Shown in pieces: positions 43,417 to 50,689 of a DNA stretch of 64,000 nt. Below the pieces are notes generated by a model. It was given only the letters and a program-made list of their open reading frames with translations. It searched no databases and was not told the origin of the DNA. Positions within the stretch are counted from its first letter, which is position 1. Each line of letters begins with the position of its first letter. A program made the position numbers and the translations under genes. Origin of the DNA: an uncultured Muribaculaceae bacterium (GTDB lineage: Bacteria > Bacteroidota > Bacteroidia > Bacteroidales > Muribaculaceae); the NCBI GenBank assembly GCA_910576775.1, contig CAJTJV010000002.1:62001-126000 (forward strand). The letters are read 5' to 3'.

Positions 43417-44802
43417 ATGAAGTCGAAATTCATAAGTAACAAAGGGTCTCAACGTCTTATCCTTATCTATGCAGGATGGGCAATGGATGACAAACCCTTC
43501 GTCGGACTTGAGCGCCCGGGCTATGATATCGCAGTAATATGGGATTACCGTGATTTTTTAATGGATTGGAGTTTTATACGTTCATACAAAGAGGTTTGCC
43601 TCTTGGCATGGTCGTTGGGTGTTTTTGCCGCTTCCAAAACATTTACAGCTTATGAACATCTGCTTACAAAGCGTATAGCAATCAACGGTACGGCATTTCC
43701 TGTCGACAGAATGTTAGGTATTCCTCCGTCAGTTTTTAGGGGAACAAAGAGCAACCTTGACGAAAGGAATTTATTGAAATTTTACAGAAGGGTATGCGGG
43801 AGCAAAGCCGAGTATGAGCGATTTTTAGAGAATATGCCCATACGTCCTGTTGAAGAACTTATAGACGAGCTTGATGTCTTTTTGCAAGGTTTTATGCTCG
43901 GTAGCGGACGAGAACTTAACTGGGATTTCGCACTTATTTCATCGGATGACGCTATTTTCCCGCCGGTAAACCAGTGGCGCGCTTGGTTGCGTACACCTTT
44001 ACGAATGAATGAAGGTCCGCACTTGCCGATGTTCCAGACGTTAATAGATAGGTATATTATCGATAAGGATATGATGACGAGCCGGTTTGACCGAGGTCTG
44101 GATAGCTATAATAGTCAGGCGGATGTGCAGTACCGGGTTATAGAGCGTGTCGCGAGGCTTATTCAAGGTGATATAGCGGAACACACGGGACGGCGAGGTG
44201 CCCGTGTACTTGAAATAGGTAGTGGAACCGGATCTCTAAGCAATATGCTCGACCGCATATGTGAAGATGCTTATATAGAAATGTGGGATATTGCCGGAGA
44301 AGCTCCAGTAATAGGCTCTCAACGCCAATTCAGGCAAGTTGATGCTGAAACAGAGATAATGCATCAGCCATCCAAATCGTTTGATATGATAATATCGGCG
44401 TCTACTGTGCAGTGGTTTAATTCACCGGTACGTTTTCTGCAGGAATGCTTTCGCGTAGCTGCGCCGGGCGCATACGTGCTTGTAACATCATTTGTACGTG
44501 GCAACCTTGAGAATGTAGCAATGTCTACAGGAAAGTCGTTACCGCTGCTTAGTGCTGATGAATGGCGCAAAATCATACCTGCAGGTTTCGAACTCAAATA
44601 TATGTGTCAGTATAATGATGAAATGGTATTTGACAGTGCTCTGGATGCCTTCCGACATCTGAGGCTTACAGGTGTTGACTCTCTTGGACGTAGTGGTTCG
44701 AGTGTCAATCCGGTATCTGCTATAAGGCGTTTTGAACCAGATTTAGATGGGAAATTCAGACTTTGCTATAAACCGGTTATAATGCTGATGCATAAAAGAT
44801 AA
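43417..44802 (+). CDS. bioC: BioG-BioC fusion (pimeloyl-ACP methyl ester esterase and malonyl-ACP methyltransferase)
   Basis: 461 residues joining two biotin enzymes. The N-terminal half (about 1-215) is a DUF452/BioG-type alpha/beta hydrolase: nucleophile Ser66 in LAWSLGVF, with an acidic residue near 175 and a histidine in EGPHLPMF. The C-terminal half is a BioC-type SAM methyltransferase, motif VLEIGSGTGSL at about 262-272. BioC caps malonyl-ACP with a methyl so fatty acid synthesis can build pimeloyl; BioG removes the methyl at the end. Having both in one chain puts the first and last steps of pimeloyl assembly together. bioD follows by 12 bases. Confidence 0.92.
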   Translation: MKSKFISNKGSQRLILIYAGWAMDDKPFVGLERPGYDIAVIWDYRDFLMDWSFIRSYKEVCLLAWSLGVFAASKTFTAYEHLLTKRIAINGTAFPVDRMLGIPPSVFRGTKSNLDERNLLKFYRRVCGSKAEYERFLENMPIRPVEELIDELDVFLQGFMLGSGRELNWDFALISSDDAIFPPVNQWRAWLRTPLRMNEGPHLPMFQTLIDRYIIDKDMMTSRFDRGLDSYNSQADVQYRVIERVARLIQGDIAEHTGRRGARVLEIGSGTGSLSNMLDRICEDAYIEMWDIAGEAPVIGSQRQFRQVDAETEIMHQPSKSFDMIISASTVQWFNSPVRFLQECFRVAAPGAYVLVTSFVRGNLENVAMSTGKSLPLLSADEWRKIIPAGFELKYMCQYNDEMVFDSALDAFRHLRLTGVDSLGRSGSSVNPVSAIRRFEPDLDGKFRLCYKPVIMLMHKR

Positions 44803-44814
44803 CGACATACATAT

Positions 44815-45465
44815 ATGAAATCAGATATAAAAGAGGCTATATTTATTAGTGGCATCGATACGGATGCCGGTAAGACATTTGCAACAGCGTTTTATGCTAA
44901 GATGCTTATTGACAAAGGCTTCAGCGTTATTACACAAAAATTCATACAGACGGGCTGCAAAGATAGCTCGGAAGATATAGAAGCACATCGCAGACTTATC
45001 GGTACCGGTATGTTGCCAGAGGATGAATGGGGGCTTACTGCTCCTATAATATTCAGCTATCCTGCGTCGGCACAGCTTGCAGCAAGGCTCGACAGTCGCG
45101 AGATTGATTTGAAAGTTATTGAATGCGCCACAGAGAAGCTGCTCAACAATTATGATTGTGTCCTTGTAGAAGGTGCAGGGGGGCTGATGGTGCCGATTAC
45201 CGATACCTATTTTGCAATTGATTATGTGGAAGAACATGATCTGCCGCTTGTACTTGTGACTAATGGGCGTCTTGGTTCCATCAATCATACAATTCTTTCT
45301 CTCGAAGCGATTCAATCTCGTAAAATAAAGCTCAGAGCAGTTATTTACAATACATTTTTTGATAAAGACAAGATTATTGCAGAAGATACCAAAGCTTTTG
45401 TAGGGCGATATTTAAAACAGCATTTTCCAGAGACGCAGTATATTGAAATGCCGAGTTTTGCTTAA
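44815..45465 (+). CDS. bioD: dethiobiotin synthetase
   Basis: Closes the ureido ring of biotin using ATP, CO2 and DAPA. 216 residues, normal size. P-loop-like IDTDAGKTFATAF near the N-terminus, with the Lys and Gly needed for ATP, and VLVEGAGGLMVPITD in the middle. It is second in the short biotin cluster; bioA, bioB and bioF are not in the window. Confidence 0.95.
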   Translation: MKSDIKEAIFISGIDTDAGKTFATAFYAKMLIDKGFSVITQKFIQTGCKDSSEDIEAHRRLIGTGMLPEDEWGLTAPIIFSYPASAQLAARLDSREIDLKVIECATEKLLNNYDCVLVEGAGGLMVPITDTYFAIDYVEEHDLPLVLVTNGRLGSINHTILSLEAIQSRKIKLRAVIYNTFFDKDKIIAEDTKAFVGRYLKQHFPETQYIEMPSFA

Positions 45466-45503
45466 AATTAGTTAAATCAAGTCTAATCAAAAATGCAAAT
45501 GCG

Positions 45504-45511
45504 TAAATTTG
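45504..45511 (+). promoter_or_regulatory. promoter -7 box for exonuclease gene
   Basis: TAAATTTG, exact consensus; a GTG start codon lies just 5 bases after it, so transcription and translation may start almost together. Confidence 0.6.
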
Positions 45512-45515
45512 TATA

Positions 45516-46175
45516 GTGAATAACGATAAATACATAATAAGTATAGATAAAGAGACTGTTTCCGGAATGCCGATACTGACATATCCGGCGGCAATAACTG
45601 TTGTGGATACTGCAGAACTGGCGCATGCCGCAATAAGAGAGTTGTGCTTGCAATCTGTTGTAGGTTTTGATACCGAGACTAGACCGTCTTTCCGTAAAGG
45701 TTGTGTTCATAAAGTCGCTCTAATGCAGATTTCGACATTTGATCGTTGTTATTTGTTTCGGTTAAATAAGATAGGAGTTTGTGCCGATCTTAAAAATTTT
45801 CTTGAAAATCCAGGCATTCTTAAAATAGGTCTTTCCATTCATGATGATTTCAATGTGCTTCGCCGCAGCGGAGAATTATCGCCTCACGGATTTGTCGACC
45901 TTCAGGACATGGTAAGGAAATATGGTATAAACGATATTTCCCTACAAAAGATTTATGCTATAATATTTGGAGAAAGAATTTCCAAAAGTCAACGTCTTAG
46001 CAACTGGGAGGCCGACCGTCTTACTGAAGCACAGCAGGCTTACGCCGCGTTGGATGCCTGGGCTTGCCTGAAGATTTACACATACCTTGAACAAGGACAT
46101 TTCAGAGCAGAGAAATCGCCATATCGGCATCTTGTGCAGGAACCTGTCTATAACAATAGGAACAACAAACCATGA
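45516..46175 (+). CDS. 3'-5' exonuclease, DEDDy type (RNase D-like)
   Basis: 219 residues. Exo motifs I (VVGFDTETRPSF), II (LKIGLSIHDDFNVL) and III (AALDAWACLKIY, Tyr four residues before the Asp) are complete, so the four acidic metal ligands of the DEDDy class are present. It resembles the single-domain RNase D/WRN-type exonucleases; substrate may be RNA or DNA. The only start at the 5' end is GTG at 45516, next to the promoter; the first ATG is at residue 18. The small membrane protein gene overlaps its stop by 4 bases. Confidence 0.9.
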   Translation: MNNDKYIISIDKETVSGMPILTYPAAITVVDTAELAHAAIRELCLQSVVGFDTETRPSFRKGCVHKVALMQISTFDRCYLFRLNKIGVCADLKNFLENPGILKIGLSIHDDFNVLRRSGELSPHGFVDLQDMVRKYGINDISLQKIYAIIFGERISKSQRLSNWEADRLTEAQQAYAALDAWACLKIYTYLEQGHFRAEKSPYRHLVQEPVYNNRNNKP

Positions 46176-46405
46176 AATTACAACGTTCTACAGTAATACC
46201 CGGAATATTGGGGTTATACCTTCTGGTGATGGCGTCTATAGGCTACCCTGAATATGTGGCCGGTCGTACCTCGGCTCTGTATTATTTTGGTATAATTGGT
46301 ATTACTATAGTGATTTTAATACTACTGCATTTTAGTCTGAAGCATCGCGACCGTTTGCGTCGTGAACGGCTTGAAGATATGGAAAAAAATAACGAAAAGA
46401 AATAA
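46172..46405 (+). CDS. small two-helix membrane protein
   Basis: 77 residues with hydrophobic helices at about 8-25 and 37-55 and a charged C-terminal tail (RDRLRRERLEDMEKNNEKK), placing the tail probably in the cytosol. I do not recognise a family. It overlaps the exonuclease by 4 bases (ATGA), so it is very likely translated with it, and gpmI follows after 16 bases. Confidence 0.75.
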   Translation: MKLQRSTVIPGILGLYLLVMASIGYPEYVAGRTSALYYFGIIGITIVILILLHFSLKHRDRLRRERLEDMEKNNEKK

Positions 46406-46421
46406 TTTTATAATCAAACAT

Positions 46422-47939
46422 ATGGCACATAAGGCTTTACTTATTATTCTCGATGGATGGGGTCTCGGCGATCATAAGCATGACGACGCCATCTACAATA
46501 CTCCCACTCCTTATTGGGATTATCTGCTTAAAACGTATCCTCATTCCCAGCTTGAAGCGTCCGGGGAATATGTCGGTCTTCCTGATGGACAGATGGGCAA
46601 TTCCGAAGTCGGCCATCTTAACATCGGTGCAGGACGCATCGTTTATCAAGATCTCGTGAAGATTAACAAGGCTATCTCTACCGGAGCTATTCTCGACAAT
46701 CCTGAAATAAAAAGGGCTTTCGAGTATTGCGCCACGACGGGACAGTCTATGCATTTTATGGGACTTACATCTAACGGTGGCGTCCATTCATCCTTGGAAC
46801 ATCTTTTTGCCCTTTGTGATATCGCCAAGCATTACGGTCTCAAAAAGGTGTATCTCCACTGTTTTATGGATGGACGAGACACAGATCCGCGCAGTGGTAT
46901 CGGTTTTATTCGTGAGGTTGAAGAGCATTGTGCGCAGTCCGCCGGTGTAATAGCTTCCATAATCGGACGTTACTATGCTATGGATCGAGATCGTCGTTGG
47001 AACCGTGTGAAAGAAGCATACGATCTGCTTGTTGAAGGACAGGGAGAGCAGGTGAGCGATATGGTCGCCGCTATGCAGGAAAGCTACAACAACGATATCA
47101 CTGATGAGTTTATAAAGCCAATCAACAATAAGACAGTTGACGGGACAATTAAACCTGACGATTGCGTAATTTTCTTCAATTACCGAAACGACCGCGCCAA
47201 GGAAATTACAGAAGTCCTTACACAGAAAGATATGCCTGAAGAAGGAATGCATACTGTTCCGGGGCTTCAGTATTACTGTATGACTCCTTATGATTCATCT
47301 TTCAAAGGAGTGCATATCATTTTCAATAAGGAGGATGTGAATAACACTCTTGCCGAGTATCTTTCCAAGAAAGAAAAGAAACAGCTACATATAGCAGAAA
47401 CCGAGAAATATGCGCATGTCACATTTTTTCTGAACGGTGGACGTGAGGATGCTTTTGCCGGTGAAGACCGTATTCTTGTACCCTCGCCTAAGGTTGCTAC
47501 TTACGATCTTAAGCCCGAAATGAGTGCTTTTGAGGTAAAGGACAAACTCGTAGATGCTATCGATAGTGAAAAATTCGACTTTATAGTAGTTAACTACGCC
47601 AATGGTGATATGGTGGGGCATACCGGTATCTATACTGCAATCCAAAAAGCTGTAGAAACTCTTGATACATGTTTGCATGATACTGTTGAGGCTGCAAAAA
47701 AACATGATTATGAGGTTATTATCATAGCAGACCACGGTAATGCCGACCATGCCACTAACGAGGATGGAACACCCAATACTGCGCATTCGCTTAATCCTGT
47801 TCCTTTTGTATATGTGACAGAGAATGATAAGGCGAGTGCAGAAAATGGTATTCTCGCAGATGTTGCTCCTTCACTTCTGCACATAATGGGTTTGGAACAG
47901 CCTATAGAAATGACTGGCAAAAATTTGATTAAGGACTGA
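46422..47939 (+). CDS. gpmI: 2,3-bisphosphoglycerate-independent phosphoglycerate mutase
   Basis: Interconverts 3- and 2-phosphoglycerate in glycolysis, metal-dependent. The start is the ATG at 46422 (505 aa); the longer frame overlaps the previous gene and lacks homology. Metal ligand Asp11 in LILDGWG, catalytic Ser61 in MGNSEVGHL, and the metal-binding IIADHGNADH near the C-terminus are all present. It ends at a perfect 30-bp inverted repeat shared with the converging DJ-1 gene. Confidence 0.97.
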   Translation: MAHKALLIILDGWGLGDHKHDDAIYNTPTPYWDYLLKTYPHSQLEASGEYVGLPDGQMGNSEVGHLNIGAGRIVYQDLVKINKAISTGAILDNPEIKRAFEYCATTGQSMHFMGLTSNGGVHSSLEHLFALCDIAKHYGLKKVYLHCFMDGRDTDPRSGIGFIREVEEHCAQSAGVIASIIGRYYAMDRDRRWNRVKEAYDLLVEGQGEQVSDMVAAMQESYNNDITDEFIKPINNKTVDGTIKPDDCVIFFNYRNDRAKEITEVLTQKDMPEEGMHTVPGLQYYCMTPYDSSFKGVHIIFNKEDVNNTLAEYLSKKEKKQLHIAETEKYAHVTFFLNGGREDAFAGEDRILVPSPKVATYDLKPEMSAFEVKDKLVDAIDSEKFDFIVVNYANGDMVGHTGIYTAIQKAVETLDTCLHDTVEAAKKHDYEVIIIADHGNADHATNEDGTPNTAHSLNPVPFVYVTENDKASAENGILADVAPSLLHIMGLEQPIEMTGKNLIKD

Positions 47940-47943
47940 TTCT

Positions 47944-48007
47944 ATATCTCCAATACATATGCAGGCCGCTTGATTTGTCAAGCGGCCTGCATATGTATTG
48001 GAGATAT
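47944..48007. terminator. perfect 30-bp inverted repeat between convergent genes
   Basis: Arms 47944-47973 and 47978-48007 are perfectly complementary around a 4-base loop (TTTG). It starts 4 bases after the gpmI stop and ends 5 bases before the DJ-1 stop. It is a natural bidirectional terminator, but there is no clean T-run at either base. Confidence 0.75.
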
Positions 48008-48012
48008 GTCTG

Positions 48013-48585
48013 TTAAAAATAGAAATCCATTGATTTCGGGAAAAACAGCATTCCGCCGCCAACTTGTTGTGCTACACTATCGCCAAGAGAATTCGCTACA
48101 ATGGCAAGCGCGAAGCGAAGTGCTGAGCTGGGGCCATTTGCCGTAATCAGATTGTCAAGGGCTATAACGCGTGCATCACGTATTATTGCCCCATTATCTT
48201 TCAGTGTCTGTTCAAAACCGGGATAGCAAGTAGCTTCCCTGTCCGTAAGTATGCCGAGAGGTGCAAGGACAACGGCAGGAGCTGCACATATAGCAGCTAT
48301 TTTGCCTTTATGGATTCTTATCAGGTCGCATAGAGGCCCGAAAGCTGAGAGATTGGTACTTCCCGGCATTCCACCCGGAAGAATAAGCCATTCAGAGTTT
48401 TCGAAATCCGCTTCTTGGAACGTGAGGTCGGCTTCGACAGGAATACCGTGGGCGCCGATAACTCTTTTATCAGATGTTATTGAGACTGTTTTCAAATCCA
48501 TGCCTGCGCGACGCATCACATCGACTACTGTGAGAGCCTCTATTTCTTCGAACCCTTCTGCGAGGAAAATGAATGAACGGTGCAT
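48013..48585 (-). CDS. DJ-1/PfpI family protein
   Basis: 190 residues. Nucleophile elbow with Cys100 in AAICAAPAVV and the Glu in the N-terminal AEGFEEIEAL are the key DJ-1 features. The family includes protein and nucleic acid deglycases and redox chaperones; the real activity here is not known. Single gene, minus strand, converging with gpmI. Confidence 0.9.
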   Translation of the reverse strand: MHRSFIFLAEGFEEIEALTVVDVMRRAGMDLKTVSITSDKRVIGAHGIPVEADLTFQEADFENSEWLILPGGMPGSTNLSAFGPLCDLIRIHKGKIAAICAAPAVVLAPLGILTDREATCYPGFEQTLKDNGAIIRDARVIALDNLITANGPSSALRFALAIVANSLGDSVAQQVGGGMLFFPKSMDFYF

Positions 48586-48689
48586 AATTTATAGGTATTA
48601 ATTGGTATGGATAAAGATATTATATATGTTTTCTTATAACACACAACAAATTAGAGCCGCGAACAGTTCGCCAAAAACGGTAAAAGTCG

Positions 48690-48697
48690 TAATTTTG
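48690..48697 (+). promoter_or_regulatory. apbE promoter -7 box
   Basis: TAATTTTG, exact consensus; the ATG at 48701 is 4 bases past it. The box sits inside the longer open frame, which rules out the start at 48602. Confidence 0.6.
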
Positions 48698-48700
48698 TGT

Positions 48701-49693
48701 ATGCGAAACATCATATTTTCATATTGTCGAGTAATGATGCCGCTAATATCGGCATTTATTTTAATATTTGCAAGCTGTAAGCCTGAATATCTTACAACAG
48801 ACGGTAAAACATGGGGAACATATTATCATATTGTTTACTCTTGCGAAAGTTTGCTTGATGATTCGATAAAATCGGAACTTTTAGCTATTGACAATGAATT
48901 TTCGTTGTTTAATCCAAATTCTACGGTAAGCCTGATAAACAGCGGAAATTCTGATAGGGTGGGAGAGCGTTTCATAACCGTTTTTGAAATGTGTCGGCTT
49001 GTGAATGGGTATTCTCAAGGTGAGTATGATCCTACTGTCGGCCCTGTGGCAAATCTTTGGGGGTTTGGAAAAAAAGAAATAAAGACCTGTCCGGGGCAAA
49101 TGGAAATAGATTCAGCTCTTGCGTGTGTGGGATTGAGAGAATGTGCAATAACGTCAGACAATAGAATAGTAAAGAAAAGTGCCGGTACGACGTTTGATTT
49201 CTCCTCTATCGCCAAAGGCTTCGGAATTGATTGTATTGCCGCAATGATGGAGCGCAACGGCTGCAATAATTACATGATTGAGATTGGCGGCGAAATAGCG
49301 GCTAAAGGAGTCAGTCCGAAAGGACTGCCGTGGAGAATTCAGGTGGACTCTCCTGCATCCGGGCTTGGGCATGATGTTTTAGATATTGTTGAACTCGGCC
49401 CGGAGTACGAAGCTCTTGCAAGTTCCGGAAATTATCGCAATTTCATAAATCTTGGAGATACATTATATGGTCATACAATTTCACCTTTGACGGGGTATCC
49501 TGTAAAAGGGACATTACTTTCTGTTACAATTAAAACCGGATCATGTGCAATGGCAGATGCGCTGGCAACTGCTTGTATGGCTTCCGGATCGTGGAATGCC
49601 GCAGAGGCTGTTATTCGGAAATCAGGTGTCGATGCACTTGTTGTCGAGGGCGATTCTCTCGGGAAATTTAACGTAATTAGAAAAGGTATGTAG
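48701..49693 (+). CDS. apbE: FAD:protein FMN transferase, ApbE family
   Basis: Transfers FMN from FAD to Thr/Ser of membrane flavoproteins such as the Na+-pumping NADH:quinone reductase, in the periplasm. 330 residues with a lipobox IFASC (Cys26). The ApbE domain has FDFSSIAKGFGID, YMIEIGGEIAAKG and the C-terminal metal site around SCAMADALATACM. The start is fixed by the promoter box; an alternative ATG lies at 48734. No Nqr or Rnf genes are adjacent. A hairpin follows at 49709. Confidence 0.93.
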   Translation: MRNIIFSYCRVMMPLISAFILIFASCKPEYLTTDGKTWGTYYHIVYSCESLLDDSIKSELLAIDNEFSLFNPNSTVSLINSGNSDRVGERFITVFEMCRLVNGYSQGEYDPTVGPVANLWGFGKKEIKTCPGQMEIDSALACVGLRECAITSDNRIVKKSAGTTFDFSSIAKGFGIDCIAAMMERNGCNNYMIEIGGEIAAKGVSPKGLPWRIQVDSPASGLGHDVLDIVELGPEYEALASSGNYRNFINLGDTLYGHTISPLTGYPVKGTLLSVTIKTGSCAMADALATACMASGSWNAAEAVIRKSGVDALVVEGDSLGKFNVIRKGM

Positions 49694-49708
49694 AGATATA
49701 AAAGAAAA

Positions 49709-49728
49709 CGGTTGTCTCACGACAACCG
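49709..49728 (+). other. hairpin between apbE and the 18-codon ORF
   Basis: CGGTTGTC (49709-49716) pairs perfectly with GACAACCG (49721-49728). There is no T-run after it, so it could end apbE only weakly; more likely it is part of a leader. Confidence 0.45.
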
Positions 49729-49755
49729 AATATCTTTAACCTTAAATCTAATACC

Positions 49756-49812
49756 ATGAAAAAACACAGTGCAAAATCAGTAATTATGACTTTACAACAA
49801 TGTAGATATTGA
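49756..49812 (+). CDS. 18-residue micro-ORF
   Basis: ATG at 49756 to TGA at 49810-49812 encodes 18 residues beginning MKKHSAKSVIM, a signal-like basic and hydrophobic start that breaks off after TLQQCRY. It is preceded by an AT-rich leader (CTTAAATCTAATACC) and the 49709 hairpin. It could be a leader peptide, the remnant 5' end of a lost exported-protein gene, or chance. Nothing after the stop looks coding before the response regulator at 49967. Confidence 0.3.
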   Translation: MKKHSAKSVIMTLQQCRY

Positions 49813-49891
49813 TTGTGTTCATCGTTTGTCCGGTATTAACATATATTAATGTGTTTGTTTGGCAAAAAATCCTTAATTTTATACCGCAAAA

Positions 49892-49915
49892 CATACTTTG
49901 GATTTCCAAAGTATG
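49892..49915 (+). promoter_or_regulatory. near-palindrome upstream of the response regulator
   Basis: CATACTTTGGA (49892-49902) and TCCAAAGTATG (49905-49915) are perfect reverse complements with 2 bases between; the flanks CCGC (49884-49887) and CGG (49916-49918) add a few pairs. The centre is 63 bases from the regulator start. It could be a dimeric operator or a leader hairpin. Confidence 0.5.
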
Positions 49916-49966
49916 CGGTTCATATTATTAATGCAGGTGTAAATCTCTGATTATCAGAAAATATAA

Positions 49967-50689
49967 ATGAGAACAAAGATTTTAGTTATAGATGACGAAG
50001 AATCTGTATGCGAAATACTAAAATTCAACCTTGAGAAAGAAGGGTATGAAGTAGATTGTGCATACAGTGCTGAAGAGGCTCTTGATATGGACTTGGATGA
50101 TTATTCATTGTTCATGGTTGATATAATGATGGGAGAGCTTAGCGGTTTTGATTTTGCCAAGCGAATTCGTAATGTTACAGCAACAGAAGATACTCCGATT
50201 CTGTTCTGTTCTGCGTTGTCGGATGAAGATGATGTGGTAAAGGGACTTAATATAGGTGCTGACGATTACGTTACGAAGCCGTTTGTTATAGGAGAGGTTC
50301 TTGCCCGTGTGCGTGCAATTCTGCGGCGCAGCGGTCTGACTGCCAAAAGGACGGCTTCTGAAATTCTTGAACAGGAACAGTTGGATTACGAGGCAGATGT
50401 AGTGTTCAAGGATTTACGCATCGACCGCAATGATAAAGAAGTCTATCTCGACGGAGAGGCTCTCACTCTTACCAGGACAGAATATGATATCCTTCTGTTT
50501 TTCCTTACGCACAAAAACAGAATTTATTCACGAGAAGAAATTATAAAGAATGTATGGGGCGATGATGTTGTAGTTACAGGCCGCACCATAGATACCAATA
50601 TTACGAGGCTTCGTAAAAAGCTCGGAAACTATGACAAATATATTGTAACTCGTCAAGGTTTCGGCTATGGCTTTAAGGAGAAGGATTAG
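49967..50689 (+). CDS. response regulator, OmpR/PhoB family
   Basis: 240 residues. Receiver domain (1-120) with acidic pocket Asp9-Asp10, phosphoacceptor Asp52 in FMVDIMM, and the conserved Lys in DDYVTKPF. The winged-helix DNA-binding domain covers about 140-238 (LTRTEYDILLFFLTH, GRTIDTNITRLRKKL). Transcription factor acting with the kinase that overlaps it by 23 bases. Signal and targets are unknown; the pair resembles RprX/RprY-type systems of Bacteroides only in general form. Confidence 0.95.
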   Translation: MRTKILVIDDEESVCEILKFNLEKEGYEVDCAYSAEEALDMDLDDYSLFMVDIMMGELSGFDFAKRIRNVTATEDTPILFCSALSDEDDVVKGLNIGADDYVTKPFVIGEVLARVRAILRRSGLTAKRTASEILEQEQLDYEADVVFKDLRIDRNDKEVYLDGEALTLTRTEYDILLFFLTHKNRIYSREEIIKNVWGDDVVVTGRTIDTNITRLRKKLGNYDKYIVTRQGFGYGFKEKD

